Positions 8,526 through 16,741 of a stretch of 41,362 nucleotides of DNA are shown one piece after another. The DNA comes from Clostridium sp. CAG:780 (lineage in GTDB: Bacteria; Bacillota; Clostridia; TANB77; CAG-508), in contig HF994458.1 in the NCBI GenBank assembly GCA_000434195.1, positions 1 to 41,362 of the forward strand. Reading direction: 5' to 3'. The stretch's first letter is position 1; the number at the start of each line of letters is the position of its first letter. Position numbers and translations under genes: made by a program. The notes beneath the pieces were generated by a model. It was not told where the DNA came from, searched no databases, and saw nothing but the letters and a program-made list of their open reading frames with translations.

Positions 8526-9071
8526 TTACCCTATTTTATATTTTAATACTTTGTATTCATAATTCTCATATTTTTCTACTGCTTTTGTTAGCATATTTTT
8601 GTATTCTTTTGAATTTTCATTATATTTTGTTTTGCAAAATGCTTGTATTAAAGATGTTTCTATTATTTTTCTGTTATATTTTACTATATCTGGATTTATT
8701 ACTATTGTTTTGTCTTTGTTGTTTTTTATATAGCTGTCTTTCATTCTTTTTATTGTATAATCGTTTGGTGCAAATCCAAGCATTACTCTTATTTTTTCCA
8801 TACTATTAGCAATTTCTATTTCTGCTATTTCGTTGTACATCTTTTTTATTGCTTCACTTACTATTTCTACTGTTCCCGCATCTTTATATCTTGCTGGCAA
8901 GTAAATGTTTATTTCTTTTTCCCCTATGTCTAATTCTGGTACATTTATTTTTTTATAATTTATGTTTAAATTTAAACTTTTTCCTAATACACTTATAGCT
9001 AAATATGTTTTTATTTCTACTGGTTTTGTTAGGTCTATTATTTTACTATTTTTGTGTTTTAGAATACTCAT
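8526..9071 (-). CDS. Hypothetical protein resembling a degenerate YgjP/WLM-type metallopeptidase
   Basis: The 181-residue protein has a segment INIYLPARYKD and then a C-terminal arrangement reminiscent of YgjP/DUF45 (SprT-like) zinc peptidases. The stretch IETSLIQAFCKTKYNENSKEY aligns by eye with the family pattern hxxxxVHELCHLxxxxHSxxF. The HExxH zinc motif is replaced by QAFCK, and the third ligand is also missing. If the homology is correct, it is catalytically dead. It has its own promoter (9127-9155) and sits between the spore-protein gene and enolase. I am confident it is a gene but only moderately confident of the family. Confidence 0.65.
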   Translation of the reverse strand: MSILKHKNSKIIDLTKPVEIKTYLAISVLGKSLNLNINYKKINVPELDIGEKEINIYLPARYKDAGTVEIVSEAIKKMYNEIAEIEIANSMEKIRVMLGFAPNDYTIKRMKDSYIKNNKDKTIVINPDIVKYNRKIIETSLIQAFCKTKYNENSKEYKNMLTKAVEKYENYEYKVLKYKIG

Positions 9072-9126
9072 TTAAATTTCCTCCTCTTTATTTTAATCAT
9101 TAAACTTCTGTTCGCTTTATGTACTT

Positions 9127-9155
9127 ATTTTACATTTTTATTTTTCATTTGTCAA
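9127..9155 (-). promoter_or_regulatory. Sigma-A promoter of the 181-aa hypothetical gene
   Basis: Minus-strand TTGACA (9155-9150) and TAAAAT (9132-9127) have 17-nt spacing, about 55 nt upstream of the start codon. Confidence 0.8.
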
Positions 9156-9235
9156 TACTTTTTACAAACATTTTTTTGTATTTTTTGCATACTCTCAAAC
9201 CTGCTTATTCGAAGCCTTTTTAGCAAAGTTTACGT

Positions 9236-9272
9236 AAAAAAATCAGTACTATTGCTAGTACCGATTTTTTTA
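9236..9272 (-). terminator. Terminator of eno
   Basis: On the minus strand the hairpin AAATCGGTACTA / TAGTACTGATTT with a GCAA loop is followed by a T-run, directly after the eno stop codon. Confidence 0.85.
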
Positions 9273-10580
9273 CTATTTTACTATTGCTTTTCTTCCTGGA
9301 TATTGTGCAATTTCTCCTAATTGATGTTCGATATTTAATAGTCTGTTGTATTTAGCAACTCTATCTGTTCTACATGGTGCACCAGTTTTTATTTGTCCAG
9401 CATTTGTTGCTACTGCCACATCTGCTAATGTTGTATCTTCTGTTTCACCGCTTCTATGTGATACAACAGCTGTCATTCCATGTTTATTTGCTAATTCAAT
9501 AGCATCTAATGTTTCTGTTAATGTTCCTATTTGATTTAGTTTAATTAATATACTATTTGTTACTCCTAAATCTATACCTTTTTGTAATCTCTTCATATTT
9601 GTTACAAATAAGTCGTCACCAACTAATTGGATTCTTGATCCTAATCTATCAGTTAGTTTTTTCCATCCATTCCAATCTTCTTCTGCTAATCCGTCTTCGA
9701 TTGAGATGATTGGGTATCTATTAACTAAGTCTTCTAAGAAGTCTATCATTTCGTCTTCTGTTTTTGTAACTCCTATTTTCCAGAAATGATATTGCCCTTC
9801 TTTTCCTATTTTCTTTGCTTCATCATACATTTCTGTTGCAGCAACATCTAATGCTAAAGCTACTTCTTCTCCTGGCTTATATCCAGCTTTTTCGATAGCT
9901 TCCATTATTAGTTGAAGTGCTTCGTCTTCGTCTTTTACGTTTGGTGCAAATCCCCCTTCATCACCTACACCAGTTCCTAATCCTTTTGCTTTTAAAACTG
10001 ATTTCAAGTTGTGATATATTTCAGCACACATACGTAATGCTTCTGCAAACGTCTTTGCTCCTACTGGCATAATCATGAATTCTTGTACACTTAATGTTGA
10101 GTCTGCATGTTTTCCACCATTCATGATGTTCATCATTGGAACTGGTAACACTTTTGCATTTGCTCCGCCAATGTAGTTATATAATTCCATGCCTAAAGAT
10201 GCTGCAGCTGCTTTTGCACAAGCTAATGATACTCCTAATGTCGCATTTGCTCCTAATACACCTTTATTTTCTGTTCCGTCTAATTCTATAAGCATTTTAT
10301 CTATTCCTGCTTGGTCATATACATTCATTCCTTCTAGTTTTGGAGCTATAATTGAGTTTACATTGTCAACTGCCTTTAAAACTCCTTTGCCTAAATATCT
10401 TGATTTGTCCCCATCTCTTAGTTCAACAGCTTCAAAGCTTCCTGTTGATGCCCCTGATGGAACCATTGCTACTCCATGAGATCCGTCAAGTGTTGTTACT
10501 TCGACTTGAACAGTTGGATTTCCTCTTGAATCTAGCACTTCTAGTGCTTCTACACTTTCAATTTCTAAATAGTCTTTCAT
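9273..10580 (-). CDS. eno: Enolase
   Basis: Enolase converts 2-phosphoglycerate to phosphoenolpyruvate in glycolysis. The 435-residue length is normal. Visible hallmarks are the mobile-loop segment PSGASTGSFEAVELRD, the proton-donor region GDEGGFAPN, metal-ligand regions ALDVAATE and SIEDGLAE, the catalytic-lysine segment SILIKLNQIGT, and VSHRSGETEDT. It has its own promoter and terminator, so it is a single-gene unit. It is preceded by AGGAGC with suitable spacing. Confidence 0.98.
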   Translation of the reverse strand: MKDYLEIESVEALEVLDSRGNPTVQVEVTTLDGSHGVAMVPSGASTGSFEAVELRDGDKSRYLGKGVLKAVDNVNSIIAPKLEGMNVYDQAGIDKMLIELDGTENKGVLGANATLGVSLACAKAAAASLGMELYNYIGGANAKVLPVPMMNIMNGGKHADSTLSVQEFMIMPVGAKTFAEALRMCAEIYHNLKSVLKAKGLGTGVGDEGGFAPNVKDEDEALQLIMEAIEKAGYKPGEEVALALDVAATEMYDEAKKIGKEGQYHFWKIGVTKTEDEMIDFLEDLVNRYPIISIEDGLAEEDWNGWKKLTDRLGSRIQLVGDDLFVTNMKRLQKGIDLGVTNSILIKLNQIGTLTETLDAIELANKHGMTAVVSHRSGETEDTTLADVAVATNAGQIKTGAPCRTDRVAKYNRLLNIEHQLGEIAQYPGRKAIVK

Positions 10581-10628
10581 ATAAAATTGCTCCTTTCAAT
10601 TTAATAAATTATTCGAAATTCATTTTAC

Positions 10629-10657
10629 ATTATATTATATAATAGCTATTTTTTCAA
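10629..10657 (-). promoter_or_regulatory. Sigma-A promoter of eno
   Basis: Minus-strand TTGAAA (10657-10652) and TATAAT (10634-10629) have 17-nt spacing. An overlapping TATAAT five bases upstream pairs with TTGCTT as an alternative. Confidence 0.75.
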
Positions 10658-10675
10658 GCAAAATTTGCGTATTTT

Positions 10676-13021
10676 TTAGAAACCTGTTCGTGGCAATTTC
10701 TTTTTTTCTATCACGTTATATATAGTTGATGTTGCAGTATCTTCGTCACTGACTTTGTAATCTTTTGCAAAGCCATCTAATATTGTGTGATTTTTTATTT
10801 TTGTATCATTTTCTAAATCAGAGTTTACTTGCATATAAATATGTGGCTTTTCTATGTTACAAAAACCTACTTTTACGGTTCCAAAATTTATCTTGATTTC
10901 TGTTATTTTTTCTCCTTCTTCTAGATGAATCTGTGTCAAATCAATGTAATTATTTTGAGTCGTGTTCAAATTCGCCTTCGCTATCATGTAAGTATCTTTG
11001 TAATTGGTTTTATAGCATATATTGTAACTCAATTCCTGATTATATGTTCCAGTTGATATTTTTGTAATTTTTGCTTGCTCACTTGGCAATATGTCATACC
11101 ATGTAAAGTTTTCGAGGCTTACTTCTCCAGAGTTCATTATCTCGAATTCATATTTTATTTCTTCATTTGACTTAATACTATTTTTGCATGACTTGGTTAT
11201 ATTAACTCTCGGCTGTTTTGCTTTATTTTTAAAGTCTAGCATTACAATTTCTCCATCTTCTGATATTTTAACGTTTCTTTTTTCATCATTTAAATGATAC
11301 CATTCTCCTGCATCTGCTTCTTGCACAATATATTCTCCTAATGGATATTTTTTACTTGTCGCAACTCCTGCTTCGTTTGTTATTAATTGTTCTAGCAAAT
11401 TACCTTCTAAATCATATATGTTATACTTTATTCCTTCTATTGGTTCTCCCGCTTCTTTTTGTAATATTTCATTTTTATCTTCACTTGTTTTTGATATTTG
11501 TATTTGCCCCTTTTTCTTCTCGTTTTCAATTTCTATTTCTAGAGTTTCGTTATGATTTATTGTTACGTTTTGATCCACTCCAATTTTGTATTTCTCATTA
11601 GTTTTCGTTTCTCTTAATATGTAGTTCCCTGCTTTTATATTCAAGACTCTTGCTTTTCCATATTGGTTTGTTACCAAATGAGCCACTACTTCGCCTTTAT
11701 CATTTATTAGATCAAACTCGACTCCTTCTAGCGTTTTTGTTTTATCATCTTTGTCTACTTTTGTGATCTCCATACTTCCTATTTTTCGTTCGTTGTTGAT
11801 TGTAATGACTGTCTTTGCATTATAGTTTACCCTTATTTCCCTTATTCGATTATCTAGCGCGTAGTCTTCATTTGCTTCTACCTCTTGCATAGTTATTATT
11901 CCTTGATACAAGTTTTTTATTACTATATGGCCTTCTTCATCTGTTGTATATCTTCCTATTGTTTCTCCATCTTTATATGCAACTTCAAATGTTGTTCCCG
12001 GAATGAGCTCTCCCGTTTCCTTGTCCACTTTTATAATTTCCAGTGTTGAAAGATTTCCTTTTACATCAAACTTCAAATTTCTTTGAACTAACTCTTCTTT
12101 GTTTTGAACTATTATATAATTCTGTCTTCCTTCAACGTTGCTGGTAGTATAATATACCGGATATGTCGTTTCCACAGATTCGTATTTAATATTTATTTCC
12201 ATATCTGTATCAATTTTTGCCTGAGGGACCATTACTTTGAATCTATCTCCTGCTTTAAGTGTTGTTTTTGTTCTACCATTCATATCAACAACTTTCATTC
12301 CTTCCAAACTGGTTCCTATTATTTTTATTTCTGATTTTGCCTTTTCTACTCGATACTCCTTTGAATAAAATTGATAATTGTATCTATCTTGCTTGAATTC
12401 GCTAAGTTCTGTAAATTCCGGCTTGTCTACGTTTTTATCCTTTGTTGTTCCGTTGTATCCAATGTCTACTAGTTTATATATCGCATTGATAACCTTTGTT
12501 CCTCTTCTTTGTGTATCTTCTAAATTCTGTCCATTTATCTGAGTTTGTCCCGGTCTAAAGTAATCATATATATTTTCTAGTTTTCTGTTTCTTATAATCC
12601 AGTATATGGCTTGTTTTGTTGCCAAATATCCATCTTCTTCGGTTTCTACTCCTAGTCGTGTATAAGACACATATGGATAACCATTTTCCAATACTCTTTG
12701 TATTCTTTCGTCTGTTAGTTTGTATTCAACTTTTGTTGAATAACTTTCATCCTCTCCATTTACCCAGCCTACTCCACTTAAGTCTGGATTCACACAATAT
12801 GCTATTTTCTTGCTTCCATCCTTGTCCGTGTAGTATGTTTGTGAATATATTACATACATCCATTCATCTCTGGTTACATCCCAATATTGTATGGTATAAA
12901 ATCCCAATGGACCTCTTTCCACCTGTATCTCGTCTCCTATGTTTATATTGTTTGCTAATACTGACATCGTCGGCATTATTAGCATTAATATTTGTAGAAT
13001 TATTATTATCTTTTTTATCAT
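10676..13021 (-). CDS. Thioester-domain/Cna-B surface adhesin with truncated LPxTG signal
   Basis: This is a secreted surface protein of about 781 residues. The start at 13021 gives signal peptide MIKKIIIILQILMLIMP...VLA and has GAAAGGATG upstream; an ORF extension to 13063 would overlap the sortase gene. The N-terminal domain carries AYCVNPD and ATKQAIYW, the cysteine and glutamine motifs of thioester adhesin domains, which bind host or other surfaces covalently. Three Cna-B (prealbumin-like) repeats follow, each opening with (E/K)I(I/T/S)K(V/T), and then a DUF11-like domain. The protein ends in KKKLPRTGF followed directly by a stop, so the hydrophobic segment and positive tail of a sorting signal are absent. 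It is downstream of a sortase gene in the same operon. Confidence 0.88.
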   Translation of the reverse strand: MIKKIIIILQILMLIMPTMSVLANNINIGDEIQVERGPLGFYTIQYWDVTRDEWMYVIYSQTYYTDKDGSKKIAYCVNPDLSGVGWVNGEDESYSTKVEYKLTDERIQRVLENGYPYVSYTRLGVETEEDGYLATKQAIYWIIRNRKLENIYDYFRPGQTQINGQNLEDTQRRGTKVINAIYKLVDIGYNGTTKDKNVDKPEFTELSEFKQDRYNYQFYSKEYRVEKAKSEIKIIGTSLEGMKVVDMNGRTKTTLKAGDRFKVMVPQAKIDTDMEINIKYESVETTYPVYYTTSNVEGRQNYIIVQNKEELVQRNLKFDVKGNLSTLEIIKVDKETGELIPGTTFEVAYKDGETIGRYTTDEEGHIVIKNLYQGIITMQEVEANEDYALDNRIREIRVNYNAKTVITINNERKIGSMEITKVDKDDKTKTLEGVEFDLINDKGEVVAHLVTNQYGKARVLNIKAGNYILRETKTNEKYKIGVDQNVTINHNETLEIEIENEKKKGQIQISKTSEDKNEILQKEAGEPIEGIKYNIYDLEGNLLEQLITNEAGVATSKKYPLGEYIVQEADAGEWYHLNDEKRNVKISEDGEIVMLDFKNKAKQPRVNITKSCKNSIKSNEEIKYEFEIMNSGEVSLENFTWYDILPSEQAKITKISTGTYNQELSYNICYKTNYKDTYMIAKANLNTTQNNYIDLTQIHLEEGEKITEIKINFGTVKVGFCNIEKPHIYMQVNSDLENDTKIKNHTILDGFAKDYKVSDEDTATSTIYNVIEKKKLPRTGF

Positions 13022-13034
13022 ATTATCATCCTTT

Positions 13035-13574
13035 CTATATATCACTTTCCACAGCTTGTACACATAATCTTTGATTTACTCGATTTTTTATACAAGTTAT
13101 TAATGTTAATTTATTTTCTTTTGTTTCCTGTAACATGCTCCAATCTGTTTCTAAAATGTCCTTTTTTTGATTCACTTTGTATCTTCTTTCTCCATATTTA
13201 TTTTGATAAATTATTTCATCTCCTATTTCTAGTTCATTTATTCTTGCAAAATATGATGGCGAAGTTCCTCTGTTATGGGCTGCTAGTCCAACATTACCGT
13301 CATATACTGCAGTATCTTCTATATGTCCTATATATTCTTGCAAAACTTGTGGTGAGCTTCCTTCTTTTATTTCTCCCTGCATATTTATTTTGTTTATTAT
13401 TAATTTTCCTAATACTTCTTCACTTTCTACTCTTTCTTCTTTTGTACTGTTTTCTTCTCTTGTCGTGCCATTCACATCGTTTTGATTTAACTTTTTTTGA
13501 TTATATGCAACTAATCCACCTATTGATATTAGTAAAATGAGCACAACAAATAAAACAAATATTTTTTTATACAT
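13035..13574 (-). CDS. Sortase (class D-like)
   Basis: Sortases are membrane-anchored transpeptidases that attach LPxTG proteins to the cell wall. The 179-residue protein has one N-terminal membrane segment (about residues 4-23). The catalytic histidine is in AAHNRG, the cysteine in TLITC, and the arginine in NQRLCVQA. TLITC and the small size suit class D. It is transcribed just ahead of the thioester/Cna-B adhesin, its probable substrate. A promoter at 13668-13695 and a TGTCGAA/26-nt motif at 13706-13731 precede it. Confidence 0.92.
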   Translation of the reverse strand: MYKKIFVLFVVLILLISIGGLVAYNQKKLNQNDVNGTTREENSTKEERVESEEVLGKLIINKINMQGEIKEGSSPQVLQEYIGHIEDTAVYDGNVGLAAHNRGTSPSYFARINELEIGDEIIYQNKYGERRYKVNQKKDILETDWSMLQETKENKLTLITCIKNRVNQRLCVQAVESDI

Positions 13575-13667
13575 ATCTGTGTCTCCCTTTATTTAATTTC
13601 TGAATTTTTTCTCGATTTAATTTTCTTTAGATTTAATTCCATATATCAAAATACATAACCCAATTCC

Positions 13668-13695
13668 ATTATACTAGGAAACGGCTTAAAGTCAA
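13668..13695 (-). promoter_or_regulatory. Sigma-A promoter of the sortase-adhesin operon
   Basis: Minus-strand TTGACT (13695-13690) and TATAAT (13673-13668) have 16-nt spacing, about 95 nt upstream of the sortase start. Confidence 0.75.
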
Positions 13696-13705
13696 CGTTT
13701 TTTCC

Positions 13706-13731
13706 GTTTAATCGTATGTCAAGTTTCGACA
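13706..13731 (-). promoter_or_regulatory. Recurrent 26-nt upstream motif, copy 2, with Spo0A-box-like TGTCGAA
   Basis: Read on the minus strand: TGTCGAAA, then CTTGACATACGATTAAAC. It shares TGTCGAA and the core TTGAC(G/A)TACGATT with copy 1. The TGTCGAA (13731-13725) lies 29 nt upstream of the -35 element. Confidence 0.5.
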
Positions 13732-13740
13732 TATAATACA

Positions 13741-13778
13741 AAAAATAAGAGGAACTTTTATAATTCCTCTTATTTCTA
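13741..13778 (-). terminator. Terminator of hpf
   Basis: The stem AAATAAGAGGAA / TTCCTCTTATTT is followed by TTTTGTATT on the minus strand, just after the hpf stop codon. Confidence 0.85.
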
Positions 13779-13784
13779 CATTAC

Positions 13785-14318
13785 TTATGCTTCTGGTTCT
13801 ACTAAACCATAGTTTTTGTTATCTTTTAATCTGTATATTACATTTACTTTTCCTGTTTCAATGTTTACAAATGTTAAGAATTTGTTTTGTGGTTGATCTT
13901 CTAATAGAAGTTTTGCATCTTCTGGTCCCATTGGTTTTATTGTGTAATATATTGTTTTTACTATCTCGTCTGTTATTTCGTTTTCTTCTGATCTATTTTC
14001 TTCTTTTAATCTTATAGACTCTGTCATATTTTGTTTGTCTTTTTTAGTTTTCATTTTTCTAATTTGACCTTCTAGTATGTCTACGTCTTTATCTATTGAA
14101 GCATATAGATCGCTACTTGCTGTTACTGCTCTAAAAGTTTCTCCAACTGCTGATACTTGCATTTCAGCAACTTGATCTTCTCCTTCTTTTTTTATTGTTA
14201 CATATAAGTCTAACTCTTCATTTTCAAAATATTTTTGTATTCTATCTGTTTTAGAGTCAATGTAATTTTTTATAGCTTCTGTTGCTTTTAAGTCCTTTCC
14301 TGTTATTTTTATGTTCAT
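13785..14318 (-). CDS. hpf: Long-form ribosome hibernation promoting factor
   Basis: Long HPF binds the decoding region of the 30S subunit and dimerises 70S ribosomes into inactive 100S particles through its C-terminal domain. The N-terminal S30AE domain (MNIKITGKDLKATEAIKNYI) and the C-terminal dimerisation domain (YYTIKPMGPEDAKLLLE) are both present, separated by a charged linker. The start at 14318 is preferred over 14336 because AGGAGCG lies 7 nt before it. It is divergent from rpsT, and the two promoters share the 14369-14454 region. Confidence 0.94.
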   Translation of the reverse strand: MNIKITGKDLKATEAIKNYIDSKTDRIQKYFENEELDLYVTIKKEGEDQVAEMQVSAVGETFRAVTASSDLYASIDKDVDILEGQIRKMKTKKDKQNMTESIRLKEENRSEENEITDEIVKTIYYTIKPMGPEDAKLLLEDQPQNKFLTFVNIETGKVNVIYRLKDNKNYGLVEPEA

Positions 14319-14368
14319 AAAAATCGCTCCTTTCAATTTATCGAATTGTTTTTTAGTTTTGTATACTC

Positions 14369-14397
14369 ATTATATATGTTTTCTTTTATTTTTGCAA
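14369..14397 (-). promoter_or_regulatory. Sigma-A promoter of hpf
   Basis: Minus-strand TTGCAA (14397-14392) and TATAAT (14374-14369) have 17-nt spacing. Confidence 0.75.
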
Positions 14398-14425
14398 CTA
14401 TTTTCTTGATTTTTTACGTTACTCC

Positions 14426-14454
14426 TTGCAAAATTAGCTATTTCGTGTTACAAT
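14426..14454 (+). promoter_or_regulatory. Sigma-A promoter of rpsT
   Basis: Plus-strand TTGCAA (14426-14431) and TACAAT (14449-14454) have 17-nt spacing. Confidence 0.75.
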
Positions 14455-14498
14455 AGTATCTGTTACAGAAATAAACTTAATTTGAGGAGGTGCTAAAT

Positions 14499-14765
14499 AT
14501 GCCAAATATTAAATCTGCAATTAAACGTGTAAGCGTTATTGATAAGAAAACTGCTAGAAATAATATGATTAAATCTGGATATAAATCAGCTGTTAAGAAA
14601 TTTGAACAAGCTGTTGAAGCTGGAAATGTTGAAGAAGCAAAGACATTATTCTCTGCTGCTACAAAGAAAATAGATCAAGCTTGTACAAAAGGTGTTATCG
14701 TAAAAAACACAGCTGCTAGAAAAAAATCTTTATTAGCCAAAAAATTAAACGCTATGAATGCGTAA
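14499..14765 (+). CDS. rpsT: 30S ribosomal protein S20
   Basis: S20 is a primary 16S-rRNA-binding protein of the small subunit. The 88-residue basic protein begins MPNIKSAIKRV and ends KKSLLAKKLNAMNA, as is typical. The ATG at 14499 is chosen over the GTG at 14490, because GAGGAGG (14484-14490) is the ribosome binding site and overlaps that GTG. It is a single-gene unit with promoter 14426-14454 and terminator 14798-14830. Confidence 0.96.
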   Translation: MPNIKSAIKRVSVIDKKTARNNMIKSGYKSAVKKFEQAVEAGNVEEAKTLFSAATKKIDQACTKGVIVKNTAARKKSLLAKKLNAMNA

Positions 14766-14797
14766 AATAAAAAATTGTGCACAGTTTTTTGTTTTTT

Positions 14798-14830
14798 CGT
14801 CTAAGGTTCATCCTTGGACGATTTTTTTGT
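14798..14830 (+). terminator. Terminator of rpsT
   Basis: The stem CGTCTAAGG / CCTTGGACG with a TTCAT loop is followed by a run of seven T. Confidence 0.88.
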
Positions 14831-14929
14831 TTAGCTACCTTTTCAGAAGATCTGCTATAAATTTCCACTATATTTCTTGTATTTTCTGTGTTATGATTAA
14901 TATAGATACTTTTTACAAGGAGAATGGAT

Positions 14930-15208
14930 ATGTTGAATAGTTTAAAAATTTCTTATAAGACTCTGATATCAATTTTTAGTTTCAATTTGAATGAAAAAGC
15001 TAAAAAGATTATGAGTATTGGAATAAAAATTTCCTTTGTTTTGACATTGTTTGGAACATTGCTTATGTCATTATACATAACTACGAATCCGTCTTACATA
15101 TTATTTGATTTAGGAACTAATTTATTCAAGTCTGGAACTTGTTTTATTTCTATGTTTATAGTATGCGGATATTCTTTTAGTAAAATTTGTAAAGATTTAA
15201 AAAGATAG
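14930..15208 (+). CDS. Small membrane protein of unknown function
   Basis: About 92 residues with two hydrophobic segments (about residues 30-50 and 66-85 of the product) and a basic C-terminus ending ICKDLKR. The ATG at 14930 is chosen over 14924 because AAGGAGA (14917-14923) abuts the earlier ATG and has normal spacing to the later one. It lies between rpsT and the convergent gatB and shares the terminator 15236-15271 with gatB. I do not recognise the family. Confidence 0.65.
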   Translation: MLNSLKISYKTLISIFSFNLNEKAKKIMSIGIKISFVLTLFGTLLMSLYITTNPSYILFDLGTNLFKSGTCFISMFIVCGYSFSKICKDLKR

Positions 15209-15235
15209 TCTTCTTCGCCCACTTATGAGTAAAAT

Positions 15236-15271
15236 GAAACTCCAAATATTAAAAATTTGGAGTTTTATTTT
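15236..15271. terminator. Bidirectional terminator between the small membrane protein and gatB
   Basis: AACTCCAAAT / ATTTGGAGTT form a stem around a short A/T loop. Plus-strand T-runs follow (TTTTATTTTTTA); an A-rich flank on the other side gives T on the minus strand. Confidence 0.75.
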
Positions 15272-16723
15272 TTATTTATTTAATTCTTCTATGAACATTT
15301 TGTTCAACATTTGTGGATTTGCCTTTCCCTTTGTTTGTTTCATTGCTTGTCCTACTAAGAATCCTAATGCTCTGTCTTTTCCAGCTTTGTAGTCTGCTAT
15401 TGACTGAGGATTTGCCTCTAATATTTGCATTACTACTTCTTTTATTGCTCCTTCATCAGATATCTGAATCCAGCCTTTCTCCTTAATTATTTCTTCTGGC
15501 ATCTTCATAGTTTCTTTATTATAAGTAAATAATTCCTCTAGAACTTTTTTACCTATTGCAGAACTTATTGTTCCTTTGTCTATTAATTCTACAAGTTGTG
15601 CTAATTCTTTCCCTGTAAATGGTATGTTCTCTGGTTCTAATTCTTCTTCGTTTAATATACGAGAAATATCTGATAATATCCAGTTTGCAACTGCTTTTGC
15701 ATTTCCACATATTTTTTCTGCTTCTTCAAATAAGTTTGATAAATATTTTGATGCTGTTAATAATCTTGCATCTTTCTCAGAAAGTTTGTATTCAGACATA
15801 TATCTTGTCTTTCTGCTTTCTGGAAGTTCTGGCAATGTTTTTCTAATATCTTCTACATATTGATCTGATAATCTTATTGCTACTAAGTCGGGCTCTGGGA
15901 AATATCTGTAATCTTGAGCCTCTTCCTTATCTCTCATAGAGAAAGTTTTTCCAGATACATCGTCCCATCTTAATGTTTCCTGATATATTTTGTTGCCTTT
16001 TTCTAGTTCATCTATTTGTCTTTCTATCTCGTATTCAATTCCTCTTGTGATAGATTTAAATGAGTTCATATTTTTCATCTCTGTACGTGTTCCAAATGGC
16101 ATTCCTTTTTTGTGAACTGATACATTGACATCTGCTCTAAATGACCCTTCTTGCATTTTACAATCTGATACTTCTATATATTCAAGTGTTGATTTTAATT
16201 TTTTCAAATATCTGTCCGCTTCTTTTGCCGATCTCAAATCCGGCTCTGATACGATTTCTATAAGTGGTACTCCAGCTCTATTTAAATCAACTAAACTGCC
16301 TCCACTAAACTCATTATGATTTAGCTTACCAGCATCTTCTTCTATATGAATTCTTAATATTCTTACTTGTTTTTTGTTTCCTGCATCGTCTTCTATTTCT
16401 ATATATCCATGATTGCAAAGTGGTTTGTCAAACTGTGATATCTGATAAGATTTTGGTAAATCTGGATAGAAGTAATTTTTTCTATCATTTTTGCTGTCTT
16501 TTGCTATTGAACAATTTGTTGCAAGTCCTGCTCTTACAGCATATTCTACAACCTTTTCATTTAATACAGGTAAAGTTCCTGGCATTGCCATACAAACTGG
16601 ACAAGTGTGTGTATTTGGTTCTGCACCAAATTCTGTTGAACAGCTACAAAATATTTTTGTTTTTGTAGAAAGCTCTGCGTGAACTTCTAATCCTATGACT
16701 GCTTCATATTCTTCTCTTGCCAT
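15272..16723 (-). CDS. gatB: Asp-tRNA(Asn)/Glu-tRNA(Gln) amidotransferase subunit B
   Basis: GatB binds the misacylated tRNA and activates the Asp/Glu side chain in the GatCAB complex, which makes Gln-tRNA(Gln) and/or Asn-tRNA(Asn). The 483-residue length is normal. The N-terminal core shows EAVIGLEVHAELST and zinc ligands in FCSCSTEF and THTCPVC. The C-terminal YqeY/tail domain ends in QMLNKMFIEELNK. It is the last gene of the operon gatC-kinase-gatA-gatB and starts 18 nt after gatA. Confidence 0.97.
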   Translation of the reverse strand: MAREEYEAVIGLEVHAELSTKTKIFCSCSTEFGAEPNTHTCPVCMAMPGTLPVLNEKVVEYAVRAGLATNCSIAKDSKNDRKNYFYPDLPKSYQISQFDKPLCNHGYIEIEDDAGNKKQVRILRIHIEEDAGKLNHNEFSGGSLVDLNRAGVPLIEIVSEPDLRSAKEADRYLKKLKSTLEYIEVSDCKMQEGSFRADVNVSVHKKGMPFGTRTEMKNMNSFKSITRGIEYEIERQIDELEKGNKIYQETLRWDDVSGKTFSMRDKEEAQDYRYFPEPDLVAIRLSDQYVEDIRKTLPELPESRKTRYMSEYKLSEKDARLLTASKYLSNLFEEAEKICGNAKAVANWILSDISRILNEEELEPENIPFTGKELAQLVELIDKGTISSAIGKKVLEELFTYNKETMKMPEEIIKEKGWIQISDEGAIKEVVMQILEANPQSIADYKAGKDRALGFLVGQAMKQTKGKANPQMLNKMFIEELNK

Positions 16724-16741
16724 TATTTCTCCTTCTTTCTT

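Noticed and set aside
12616..13074. Plus-strand frame of 152 codons opposite the adhesin gene
   Set aside because: It is antisense to a gene with clear domains; its leucine-rich composition is the usual shadow of the coding strand.
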